Shown: piece by piece, positions 7,636 through 15,796 of the stretch
Position numbering within the stretch: position 1 is the stretch's first letter
How the letters are laid out: every line of letters begins with the position of its first letter
Virus record (IMG/VR): IMGVR_UViG_3300025120_000271
Coordinates: 1 to 32,774 of that record
Source of the DNA: a virus
Strand: one strand, 5' to 3'
DNA length: 32,774 bases
Made by a program: the position numbers and the translations under genes
Notes under the pieces: model-generated
What the model was told of the DNA's origin: nothing
Databases searched by the model: none
The model's input: the letters and a program-made list of their open reading frames with translations, nothing else

Positions 7636-10600
7636 ATGGGTCTTTCCAGATTAGATAATTTTCTGAAATCAGTTCGCGGAACTATTATTTACGTTGATCC
7701 AAATAGTATCGATGCCACAGATAGTATTGAAAACCAGGGTAATAGTTTAACTAGACCTTTTAAAAGTATTCAAAGGGCACTGATTGAAGCATCACGATTC
7801 TCATATCAGAAGGGATTGAACAATGATAGGTTCAACAAAACCACTATCATATTATATCCAGGTGAACACGTTGTCGATAACAGGCCTGGATGGATTCCCG
7901 ATGGAGTAAATAATTTTCGATTGCGAAATGGTTTAACGTCTAATGATTTTAGTCCGTTTGATTTACAGACTCAATTTGATCTTTCGCTTGATAATAATGC
8001 ATTATATAAACTGAATAGTATTCACGGCGGTGTTATCGTCCCCCGTGGCACGTCTATCGTTGGCATGGACCTTCGTAAAACAACTATACGACCAAAGTAT
8101 GTTCCAAATCCAGAAAATGCAAATATTGAAAGGTCTGCAGTTTTCCGTGTAACTGGTGGTTGTTATTTCTGGCAGTTTACCATTCTGGATGCTGATCCAA
8201 ATGATATTTGCTACAAAGACTATACTACAAATGTTTTTGTTCCTAACTTCTCTCACCATAAACTCACTGGTTTCGAGTATGCTGATGGTACAAATGATGT
8301 AAGTATTAATGATGATTTTATCAGTGATTATTCTACTGATAGAACTGACCTTGAAATGTATTATGAGAAGATTGGTATTGCTTATGGACCTTCTTCTGGT
8401 CGTGCGATTGAACCAGATTATCCTTCTTCCAGTCTGGATATTCAACCTAAGATTGACGAATATCGTATTGTTGGTTCTAGAGGAACTGAAGTCGGTATCA
8501 CTAGTATTAGAGCAGGTGATGGTACAACTGCAACTACTACCATTACAGTCACTCTTGATGAAGTAGCAACACAATTTGATACCGATACTCCTATCAGAAT
8601 TAATGGAGTAGGTTCTGCTGGATATGATGGGCAATATGTTGTCTTTAATAAAGTAGATTCAACGAATATTCAATATAAAGTACAGAACCAACCAAGTAAT
8701 GCACTACCTACAGTAACTGGTGCAACTGCAAATGTTTCTGTAGATACCGTTACTTCTGCATCACCATATATCTTTAATATCTCTATAAGATCTGTATATG
8801 GTATGTGCGGTCTCCATGCTGATGGCAACAAAGCATCTGGATTCAAATCTATGATGGTTGCCCAGTTTACTGGTATTGGTATTCAGAAAGATAATAAAGC
8901 ATTCGTAAAATATAATTCAACTTCTGGAATCTACGAAGATTATACTGTATCTGGAAATGATTCATTATCAACAGATTCGGCAGCTCGTTATAAACTAGAT
9001 TATTCAAACTTCCATATTAAAACTTCAAACGATGGATACCTTCAGGTAGTTTCTGTATTTGCTATTGGTTTTGCAGAACAGTTCATATCTGATAGTGGTG
9101 GCGACCAATCAATTAACAACTCCAACTCAAACTTTGGTTCAGTTGCATTGAAAGCATCTGGATTTAAGAAAAATGCGTTTTCTAGAGACGATTTTGGATA
9201 TATCACTCATATAATTTCTCCAAGAGAAATTGAGTCTACAGAAAAGAGCGTTGAGTTTAATTCGATTGATGTTAAAAAGGTCGTAGGTTTTGCTAATACT
9301 AGCAGAATGTACCTTTACAACCAAACTAACTCTGCAGTAAATCCCGACCACACTATTGATGGTTTTAGAATTGGTGCAAAAGAGAACGATACACTTAATG
9401 TATTAATTTCAAATAGTGGCGTTTCTACTTCATATTCGGCACGTATCATTATGCCGAATACTGAAAACTCTGGAACTGAAGTCTCTTCTAGAAAAGTATC
9501 TAATGTAGGTAGAAGTTCTGTTGGTATCAATAGCATTACTTCAAATACTCTTACCTTTGATGCTAATCATAATTTAATTAACGGTGAAAATATCCGTATA
9601 ATTAGCGAAAACGGACAACTTCCAGATGGAATTACTAATAATTCTGTTTACTTTGCAATTACCTCTGGAGTCAACGCTGACCAGATTAAAATTGCAGAAA
9701 CCTTAAACAGTGCTCTATCTGATACTGAAATCATTATCAACAATAAAGGTGGTATTCTTAAAGTAGAAAGTAGAGTATCCGATAAGAAGTCGGGTGATCT
9801 TGGACATCCAATTCAATATGATGCTGCTGCTTCACAATGGTATGTGAATGTTGCTACCGCAACAACTGAGCAGGGATTATATAATGCAATTGTTGGTTTG
9901 GGTTCAACTTCTCTTGGTGATGCAACTTCAAGATCTTTCATTAAGAGAATTCCTGATGAAAGAGGACTGATTGACACGGTTTATCGTGTTCGTTATGTTA
10001 TTCCTTCTAATGCAAGTATAACTGCACGTCCACCTTTAGATGGATATGTACTTCAACAATCTAATACTTCTATTGGTGCAACTGATGCAGAAGTTGGATT
10101 CTTATACAACCCCACTGCACAAACACTTTCCGATTCAACTCAACTTAGAAATCCAAGACACATTGCAGATGCAAGTTGGTCCAGCAATACTGCAAATATA
10201 ATTACTGAGATTCCTCACGATCTTACAATTGGTTCTGAAGTTGAAATTCTTAATATCACCAGTACCGAGAACACTGCTGGTGTTGCAAACTCTGCATTTA
10301 ATGGAACATTTACGGTTGCTGGTATTAGCAGCACCAAACACTTCAGTGTTTCTCTGACAGATAATCCTGGAACATTTACAAATAATACTTCTAATAGAAC
10401 AACTTCTCTTCCATACTTTAAGAAAAAGAAAACTTCTGGAACGTTCTACATCTACAGAACTCAGGAGATTCAAAAGTATATACCAAACCAACGGGATGGT
10501 ATCTATCACCTGTTAGTTCTCAACTCTTCCAACTCTCCTACAGTTGCTCCGTTTACATCTTCTAGATTCTCTCAACCAATTCAATCACTGTATCCACAGT

Positions 10601-13491
10601 TGAACAGAGATAATCCAAAGTCCGACCCACAAGCAGCACATTCATTTGCAGTTTCGGATACTATTGGTCAAGTTGTTATTAATGAATCACAAAACTCTAT
10701 CACTAAAGAAACTATCAGGGATCAACTGGTAGATTATGGTGTTGGTATTGGACTTACCGATGTTAGTTCTGGTGCTGCTGGAACCACTCATACTATTCAC
10801 ACCACTCTTGACCACGGTTTCAATAGAATTACTGGACTGACGATTACTAGTGCTGGTAGTGCTTATGTTAATGGTAACTATTATAATGCACAGTTGGTTG
10901 GTTTTGCTGGTTCTACTACTGGTTCTCACGCAACTGCAAGAATCACTGTAAGTGGTGGAGTAATTTCTTCCCTGAAGATTATTGACGGTGGTAGTGCGTA
11001 TGGTGTTGGTAATACACTTTCTGTTGTTGGTGTTGGAACTACAACTGGCAATACTGGAGCAGTTCTGACTGTTAGCAGCATTTATAGCAACATTAGTGAT
11101 GTTATAAGTGTCAATGATATTGCTCCAAGTAGTTTTGGTCAATATAATACTCTCTATAGAATTACTGATGTTGATGGGCCAAAAGCAATCTCTGTTGCTT
11201 CTGCATCAACAATTTCTCCAGCATACACTACTGGTATTGGCGCAACTGCAACAAGTGGCAACTTAATTCTGACTGGCAAATCTCATAACATTCAGTCTTT
11301 TGCATACAATAATACTGTAGGAATTGCAACTATCACTACTCTTGATCCTCACGGATTGAAGGTTACTAACAAGGTATTGGTCGGTGGATTTGATGACAAC
11401 TTCTTTAATAAGAATCTAATTGTCAAGACTATTGCTTCTTCAACAACATTCACTGTTAATTCTGGAGTTAGCACTGTCGCTCATGGCACTGCAGGAAATG
11501 GTTTTGTATATCCAACTTCATATACTTCTGCTGGTGGTGTCGTTGTTCCTGCAACTGAAAGCGCGAGTGGCAGAGTTGTTTCAACTTATGCAGGCATTAC
11601 TACAACAATCTCCGGTGGCATAACTGCAAATAGCGCAACAATTTCTATTGCAAATGTAACCAATTTTGACCTCAATATTGGCGATTACTTACTGATTGAT
11701 AATGAAATTGTAAGAGTTAAGTCTACTGTTACTGCAAACCCAGTAAGTGTATTCAGAGGACTTTTAGGAACAGATCAGACAGTACATAATTCTGGTACTG
11801 TCATTAGAAGAATTAATCCAAGTCCAGTTGAACTTCGTAGAAACTCATTTATTCGTGCTTCTGCCCATACGTTTGAGTATCTTGGGTATGGTCCAGGTAA
11901 CTACTCTACTGCTTTCCCAGAAAGACAAGATAGAAATATCAGTCCACAGGAAGAAATTCTTGCACAGTCTACAAAGAGTGATGGTGGTATTACAATCTTC
12001 ACTGCGATGAATGCTGATGGAGATTTCTATACTGGTAATAGGAAAGTTAATTCTGCAACTGGACAGGAAGAAGTCTTTGATGCTCCTGTTCCAACAGTAA
12101 CAGGAGAAGATCCTGGTGTTGGTGGCGTTAATATTGGATTTGATGTTCTTTCTCCACTAGAAGCTTCTATTAGTCGTTCACTTAGAGTGGAAGGCGGACC
12201 TGATAATAATATTATTTCTGAATTTGATGGTCCATTAATCATCAACAACAAACTTACTTCAACTTCCATAAAGGGTATTGAAGCAAATTCAATCTTCTTA
12301 CAAGGAGATACGACTGTTTCTAGAAAGTATTCTGTTGGTCTTGGCACTCCTGTATTAGCAGGAAACGCCGGAGATATTGTTTATAATGGAATTCCTATAT
12401 CTGGCAACTATGCTGGATGGATTTACACCACCAATAATGAGTGGGAAAACTTCGGATACATTGGAAATTTTGAAGATGCAAGAGTTGGATTTGCTTCTGA
12501 AAGAAATTTCCTTGGAGTCACAACTATGTTGGACTTCCGCTCTGGTATTGGTGCAACTATCAGAACCGAATATAATCAAACCGTAGGTGTTGGAACCGTT
12601 TTTGTAGATGCATCTCCACTAAATGTTGGTGTTTCTACTGGTATTGGACTGTTGAAGACCTTTGTTGGTGTTGCAACAGAAATTAACTTTGTTGGACTTG
12701 GTATTACTATTTCTGCAGTTTATAATTCTTCAGGTATTGCAAGTGTCACCTTTGATGGAACAAATGCAGGATCTGGATCACCTGGACTGCCTTTGAATTC
12801 TATTCAATATAATAACGGTGGGTTCTTTGCTGGAGATAGTAGTTTTACCTTCGATGGAACTGATGTCTTTGTAGGAAACTCTATTGGTATTAATTCATCT
12901 ACTCCTAATGCAAAACTTGATATTGTTTCAACAACAACCGAAGCACTTCGTATTAAATCCACTAGTGGTTCTGGAAACATTGTAAGAGTTGATAATACTA
13001 GTAGTGATACAACACCATTTATTATTGATATTAATGGAAGTGTTGGTATCAATACTATCACTGCTAATACTGCTCTTGATGTTAAAGGAACTGCATCAGT
13101 AGATAGGGTTTGGATTTTTGAATCTAATAGAAGTAACTATGTCGGACTCCAAGTTCCAACACTTTCTGCAAACTATGCTCTGACATTACCAGCAGTAGTT
13201 GGAACTGCAAATAGCATTCTTCATACAACTGGTAGTGGAGTTCTTGATTGGGTATCACCCAACACAGTTGTAACAGGTGTTATTAGTACCACGGATGATA
13301 TTTCCGAAGGTTCTACTAACCTCTTCTACACTGATGAAAGAGCGCAAGATGCTATTGGTGCTGCAATCAATTCAGGTATCCAAACAGGTATCACCATCAC
13401 TTATGATGATACCGGCAATGCTTTCAACTATAACGTAGAACCAGGAGCACCTTATCCATTCACGACACGCGGGTTTAATATGCCTTATTGA
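7636..13491 (+). CDS. Giant virion structural/fibre protein (1951 residues)
   Basis: The largest gene here. The N-terminus (TIIYVDPNS...GNSLTRPFKSIQRALIEASRFS) has the form of a pectate-lyase-like right-handed beta-helix start, where a time-line of parallel features is set out, and about residues 380-410 (SIRSVYGMCGLHADGNKASGF) look conserved in cyanophage fibres. The middle is long, Ser/Thr/Asn/Gly-rich beta sequence with units such as GLTITSAGSAYVNGNYY and GGSAYGVGNTLSV. The C-terminus has a fibre-type module (TTDDISEGSTNLFYTDERAQ then IGAAI) and ends PYPFTTRGFNMPY. It has its own late promoter box and a terminator upstream. Its stop abuts, base to base, the end of a minus-strand gene. Probable long tail fibre or tail-associated spike; binding target unknown. 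Confidence 0.75.
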   Translation: MGLSRLDNFLKSVRGTIIYVDPNSIDATDSIENQGNSLTRPFKSIQRALIEASRFSYQKGLNNDRFNKTTIILYPGEHVVDNRPGWIPDGVNNFRLRNGLTSNDFSPFDLQTQFDLSLDNNALYKLNSIHGGVIVPRGTSIVGMDLRKTTIRPKYVPNPENANIERSAVFRVTGGCYFWQFTILDADPNDICYKDYTTNVFVPNFSHHKLTGFEYADGTNDVSINDDFISDYSTDRTDLEMYYEKIGIAYGPSSGRAIEPDYPSSSLDIQPKIDEYRIVGSRGTEVGITSIRAGDGTTATTTITVTLDEVATQFDTDTPIRINGVGSAGYDGQYVVFNKVDSTNIQYKVQNQPSNALPTVTGATANVSVDTVTSASPYIFNISIRSVYGMCGLHADGNKASGFKSMMVAQFTGIGIQKDNKAFVKYNSTSGIYEDYTVSGNDSLSTDSAARYKLDYSNFHIKTSNDGYLQVVSVFAIGFAEQFISDSGGDQSINNSNSNFGSVALKASGFKKNAFSRDDFGYITHIISPREIESTEKSVEFNSIDVKKVVGFANTSRMYLYNQTNSAVNPDHTIDGFRIGAKENDTLNVLISNSGVSTSYSARIIMPNTENSGTEVSSRKVSNVGRSSVGINSITSNTLTFDANHNLINGENIRIISENGQLPDGITNNSVYFAITSGVNADQIKIAETLNSALSDTEIIINNKGGILKVESRVSDKKSGDLGHPIQYDAAASQWYVNVATATTEQGLYNAIVGLGSTSLGDATSRSFIKRIPDERGLIDTVYRVRYVIPSNASITARPPLDGYVLQQSNTSIGATDAEVGFLYNPTAQTLSDSTQLRNPRHIADASWSSNTANIITEIPHDLTIGSEVEILNITSTENTAGVANSAFNGTFTVAGISSTKHFSVSLTDNPGTFTNNTSNRTTSLPYFKKKKTSGTFYIYRTQEIQKYIPNQRDGIYHLLVLNSSNSPTVAPFTSSRFSQPIQSLYPQLNRDNPKSDPQAAHSFAVSDTIGQVVINESQNSITKETIRDQLVDYGVGIGLTDVSSGAAGTTHTIHTTLDHGFNRITGLTITSAGSAYVNGNYYNAQLVGFAGSTTGSHATARITVSGGVISSLKIIDGGSAYGVGNTLSVVGVGTTTGNTGAVLTVSSIYSNISDVISVNDIAPSSFGQYNTLYRITDVDGPKAISVASASTISPAYTTGIGATATSGNLILTGKSHNIQSFAYNNTVGIATITTLDPHGLKVTNKVLVGGFDDNFFNKNLIVKTIASSTTFTVNSGVSTVAHGTAGNGFVYPTSYTSAGGVVVPATESASGRVVSTYAGITTTISGGITANSATISIANVTNFDLNIGDYLLIDNEIVRVKSTVTANPVSVFRGLLGTDQTVHNSGTVIRRINPSPVELRRNSFIRASAHTFEYLGYGPGNYSTAFPERQDRNISPQEEILAQSTKSDGGITIFTAMNADGDFYTGNRKVNSATGQEEVFDAPVPTVTGEDPGVGGVNIGFDVLSPLEASISRSLRVEGGPDNNIISEFDGPLIINNKLTSTSIKGIEANSIFLQGDTTVSRKYSVGLGTPVLAGNAGDIVYNGIPISGNYAGWIYTTNNEWENFGYIGNFEDARVGFASERNFLGVTTMLDFRSGIGATIRTEYNQTVGVGTVFVDASPLNVGVSTGIGLLKTFVGVATEINFVGLGITISAVYNSSGIASVTFDGTNAGSGSPGLPLNSIQYNNGGFFAGDSSFTFDGTDVFVGNSIGINSSTPNAKLDIVSTTTEALRIKSTSGSGNIVRVDNTSSDTTPFIIDINGSVGINTITANTALDVKGTASVDRVWIFESNRSNYVGLQVPTLSANYALTLPAVVGTANSILHTTGSGVLDWVSPNTVVTGVISTTDDISEGSTNLFYTDERAQDAIGAAINSGIQTGITITYDDTGNAFNYNVEPGAPYPFTTRGFNMPY

Positions 13492-13887
13492 TTAACCCGC
13501 TTCGGGAATAACCACTATATTATACCCTCCAATAGATATGAACCCAGATCCTGATTCAATTGAAAATGTTGCGGTCGGTTCAATTACTAGTTCTAATGGA
13601 CACCCGTCCATAAGGGATTGTGCTCCAGTGGATGCAAAATTTTGACTCGAAACGGACTGATTGTTACCTGTAGCAGTGATTACAGATCCTCCAATACCCC
13701 TTCCAACAGAACCGCTACCATTGCAAGATACCGCTGCGGAACCGCCACCACCCCATGAGACTGAAAAAGCGCCTTGTTGACTGGTGCGATTGTTAATTCT
13801 TAAATAATTAATCACAATTCTAACATTCTGTCCTGTATTATTGGTGTATGTTACTTCCCCACTTCCGCTCAGTACTTGCGATGCCAT
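13492..13887 (-). CDS. Minus-strand glycine-rich small structural protein
   Basis: 131 residues on the strand opposite all neighbouring fibre genes. It begins MASQVLSGSGEVTYTNNTG, has hydrophobic strands (NVRIVINYLRIN), a GGGGSAAVSCNGSGSVGRGIGG segment split by short gaps, two cysteines, and a closing strand GYNIVVIPEAG. The composition is that of a compact beta-sandwich, as in fibre-tip or receptor-binding domains. The stop touches the stop of the giant fibre (13491) with no gap, so both transcripts end into each other. A late-type box on its own strand (13913-13920) lies 25 bases before the start. Probably a separately expressed tip or adhesin-like protein; that is inference. Confidence 0.6.
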   Translation of the reverse strand: MASQVLSGSGEVTYTNNTGQNVRIVINYLRINNRTSQQGAFSVSWGGGGSAAVSCNGSGSVGRGIGGSVITATGNNQSVSSQNFASTGAQSLMDGCPLELVIEPTATFSIESGSGFISIGGYNIVVIPEAG

Positions 13888-13912
13888 AGTTTTTTATAGA
13901 TTACTTTTCTAA

Positions 13913-13920
13913 TATTTATA
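13913..13920 (-). promoter_or_regulatory. Late promoter box for the minus-strand gene
   Basis: Read on the minus strand these bases are TATAAATA, a perfect match to the T4 late consensus, 25 bases before the minus-strand ATG at 13887. It shares four bases with the plus-strand box at 13917-13924, giving the near-palindrome TATTTATAAATA. Confidence 0.7.
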
Positions 13921-13924
13921 AATA
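13917..13924 (+). promoter_or_regulatory. Late promoter box for the S74 fibre gene
   Basis: TATAAATA, a perfect T4 late consensus, 31 bases before the TTG start at 13956. It overlaps by four bases the opposite-strand box at 13913-13920, so two divergent genes share one 12-base element. Confidence 0.7.
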
Positions 13925-13955
13925 ACTAAAAAGTACCTGAAGGGGAGAGTGAACC

Positions 13956-15500
13956 TTGGCAGTAAATAAGAATTTCGTTGTAAAAAACGGACTAGAGGTG
14001 AGTACTAACCTCATTCTTGCCGACGTTGATAGTTATAGAGTTGGTATTGGAACTTCTATAGCAGATTATACTTTACATGTTAATGGAGGAATTGGTGCTA
14101 CAGATTTATATGTAAGTGGAATTGCAACTTTCGCATCAATTGACGTTACGAATGATGTGATATTTGTAGATTTGGATTCTACGAATATCAATGTAACAGG
14201 TATTGGCACGATTGTTAACGCTGCGTTAACAAACATTACTGGTACTGCTGCTACAATAGGCAGCGTACAAATTGCTTCTGGCATTGTAACGGCAGCAAGT
14301 GGCATTGTTACTTACTATGGTGATGGTGGAAATCTAACTGGTATTGTCGCTGGTGTTGGCATTAGAACAGAAGGTTCAGTTGCCGGTTACGGAATTACTT
14401 TCCTTGACTTTAGGGGAGCAGGTGTTTCTACAATCACTGCTCCAGTTTCTGGTATCTCCACAATTAACATCACTGGTGGCGGTGGTGGTGGTTCTATTAG
14501 TATTAGTACAACTGCACCACCCAGTCCTAGCGGCGGTGACCTTTGGTATAGTCCAGACCGCGCTAGAACTTTCATCTATTATGATGAAAGTGAAGTTGGA
14601 TATGGAACATCAAAACAATGGATCGATGCTTCGCCATTCAATGTTGGAGTCTTATCGGCAACTTCAATATCTGTTGGTTCTCTTTCTCTTAGTAATAATC
14701 TTAATGTTTCTGGTATTACAACAGTTGGTTCTTTAGATTCTGGTAATATAAATTCTTCTGGTATTATTACTGCAACTTCTGTAACTGTTGGATCTGCTGT
14801 AACTGCTAATTCAACTGGTATTATAGTTGTTGGTGTTGTTACTGCAACTTCATTTGTTGGTTCTTTAAGTGGAACTGCAACTAATGCAACAAATATTACT
14901 CTTGCCGATGAAAGTTCTGATACCACTTGTTTTCCTCTATTTGCTACAGATGCAACGGGCAATCAAGCACCAAAGACCGATGCAAGTGCATTAACTTATA
15001 ATGCTGCTAATAGTACACTTTCAGCAACAACATTTAGTGGTAATGCAACCACAGCAACTACGGCAACTAATGCAACAAACATTACTCTTGCCGATGAAAG
15101 TTCTGATCCAACTTGCTTTCCTTTATTTGCTACAGATGCAACAGGAAACCAAGCACCAAAGACTGACTCTAGTTCTCTAATTTACAATGCTTCTACTGGT
15201 CAGTTGACTTCTGTAGATTTTAATGCAACTTCTGATATCAATTTAAAGAAAGATATTGAAGTTATCACCGATGCCACTGATTTAATTAAACAACTGAATG
15301 GTGTTAGATTTGCCTGGAAAGCAAATGATAGAAAGTCTCTTGGTGTCATCGCACAAGAAGTAGAAGAGTTATTTCCTGAACTTATTTCTGAAAGAACAGA
15401 CACAGGAACTAAATCTGTTAATTATAATGGTTTAGTTGGTGTTCTGATTGAAGCAGTTAAAGAATTATCTGAAAGGGTTGGAAGATTGGAGAAGGAATAA
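13956..15500 (+). CDS. Tail fibre with C-terminal S74 intramolecular chaperone domain
   Basis: 514 residues. I take the TTG at 13956 as start because the N-terminus then reads MAVNKNFVVKNGLEV, a common cyanophage fibre opening, and an AGGGGAG site precedes it. The shaft has beta repeats, including two copies, 62 residues apart, of a NITLADESSD...CFPLFATDATGNQAPKTD unit. The last 89 residues (from S426) are the Peptidase_S74 endosialidase-type chaperone: SDINLKKDI, where the Ser begins the released fragment and the Lys-Asp pair is catalytic in the family, then GVRFAWK, LGVIAQEVEELFPE and a C-terminal coiled coil. The known family trimerises a fibre and then cuts itself off, so the mature fibre would end at about residue 425. 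It is followed by a late box. Confidence 0.88.
   Translation: MAVNKNFVVKNGLEVSTNLILADVDSYRVGIGTSIADYTLHVNGGIGATDLYVSGIATFASIDVTNDVIFVDLDSTNINVTGIGTIVNAALTNITGTAATIGSVQIASGIVTAASGIVTYYGDGGNLTGIVAGVGIRTEGSVAGYGITFLDFRGAGVSTITAPVSGISTINITGGGGGGSISISTTAPPSPSGGDLWYSPDRARTFIYYDESEVGYGTSKQWIDASPFNVGVLSATSISVGSLSLSNNLNVSGITTVGSLDSGNINSSGIITATSVTVGSAVTANSTGIIVVGVVTATSFVGSLSGTATNATNITLADESSDTTCFPLFATDATGNQAPKTDASALTYNAANSTLSATTFSGNATTATTATNATNITLADESSDPTCFPLFATDATGNQAPKTDSSSLIYNASTGQLTSVDFNATSDINLKKDIEVITDATDLIKQLNGVRFAWKANDRKSLGVIAQEVEELFPELISERTDTGTKSVNYNGLVGVLIEAVKELSERVGRLEKE
14787..14849 (+). repeat. 63-base segment shared with the propeller fibre gene
   Basis: Bases 14787-14849 are identical, base for base, to 25463-25525 in the fibre gene at 25073. 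The copies are 10.7 kb apart and in different genes. The flanks diverge immediately. This looks like recombination or gene conversion between fibre shafts. Confidence 0.8.
14881..14980 (+). repeat. LADESSD fibre repeat, copy 1 (copy 2 at 15067-15166)
   Basis: A block beginning with the sense of N-ITLADESSD and ending with NQAPKTD is repeated 186 bases later (exactly 62 codons) with scattered silent and few amino-acid changes. The two copies lie within the S74 fibre gene, just before the chaperone domain, and are long enough for slippage or unequal recombination. Confidence 0.8.
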
Positions 15501-15501
15501 T

Positions 15502-15509
15502 TATAAATA
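15502..15509 (+). promoter_or_regulatory. Late promoter box (TATAAATA)
   Basis: A perfect TATAAATA 32 bases before the ATG at 15542 and just past the stop of the S74 fibre gene. Fits T4-type late transcription of the cysteine-rich group. Confidence 0.7.
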
Positions 15510-15541
15510 CAATATAGTTAACGCCTAGTGGAGACACGAAA

Positions 15542-15748
15542 ATGGCCATTAAGATATCAGGAACTACTGTTATTAATGACAGTAGGGTCCTATCAATTGC
15601 TTCCGTTTCTAGTATCGCAAGTCAAGCACAAGCAGAGACTGCTACCAACAATGATCAAATTATGACCCCTCTCCGGGTTAAACAAACAATTGATGCCAAT
15701 TCATCAGGTATTGGTGAAGGGAAGGTATACTTTTTAGGAGCTAGATAA
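15542..15748 (+). CDS. Short tail-fibre N-terminus-like protein (68 residues)
   Basis: The protein reads MAIKISGTTVINDSRVLSI, a common opening of cyanophage fibre proteins (short strands for attachment), followed by the SQAQAETATNNDQIMTPLRVKQTID segment seen in phage fibre and collar proteins. It ends after a short acidic-glycine linker, without a shaft, so it is a free-standing fibre base or a truncated fibre whose distal part is encoded by the next genes. It lies directly behind a late box. The next ORF begins three bases after its stop. Role inferred. Confidence 0.65.
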   Translation: MAIKISGTTVINDSRVLSIASVSSIASQAQAETATNNDQIMTPLRVKQTIDANSSGIGEGKVYFLGAR

Positions 15749-15751
15749 TAA

Positions 15752-15796
15752 ATGTCAGTTAATATTAGTAAATTTATGTTTAGGAGTTTAAAGTAA
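15752..15796 (+). CDS. Possible 14-residue leader peptide
   Basis: ATG at 15752, three bases after the stop of the previous gene, encodes MSVNISKFMFRSLK and ends TAA at 15794-15796, directly abutting the ATG of the cysteine-rich gene (TAAATG). It contains the AGGAG ribosome site of that gene. The arrangement would allow translational coupling. It is too short to judge as a protein, so this is a low-confidence call. Confidence 0.3.
   Translation: MSVNISKFMFRSLK

Noticed and set aside
8002-8634. Antisense frame within the giant fibre gene
   Set aside because: A Ser/Ile/Asn-rich shadow of the repetitive beta-structured gene, without a start signal or recognisable motif.
14881-15166. CRISPR-like array
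   Set aside because: The two repeats are coding, 186 bases apart in whole codons, and belong to a fibre protein.
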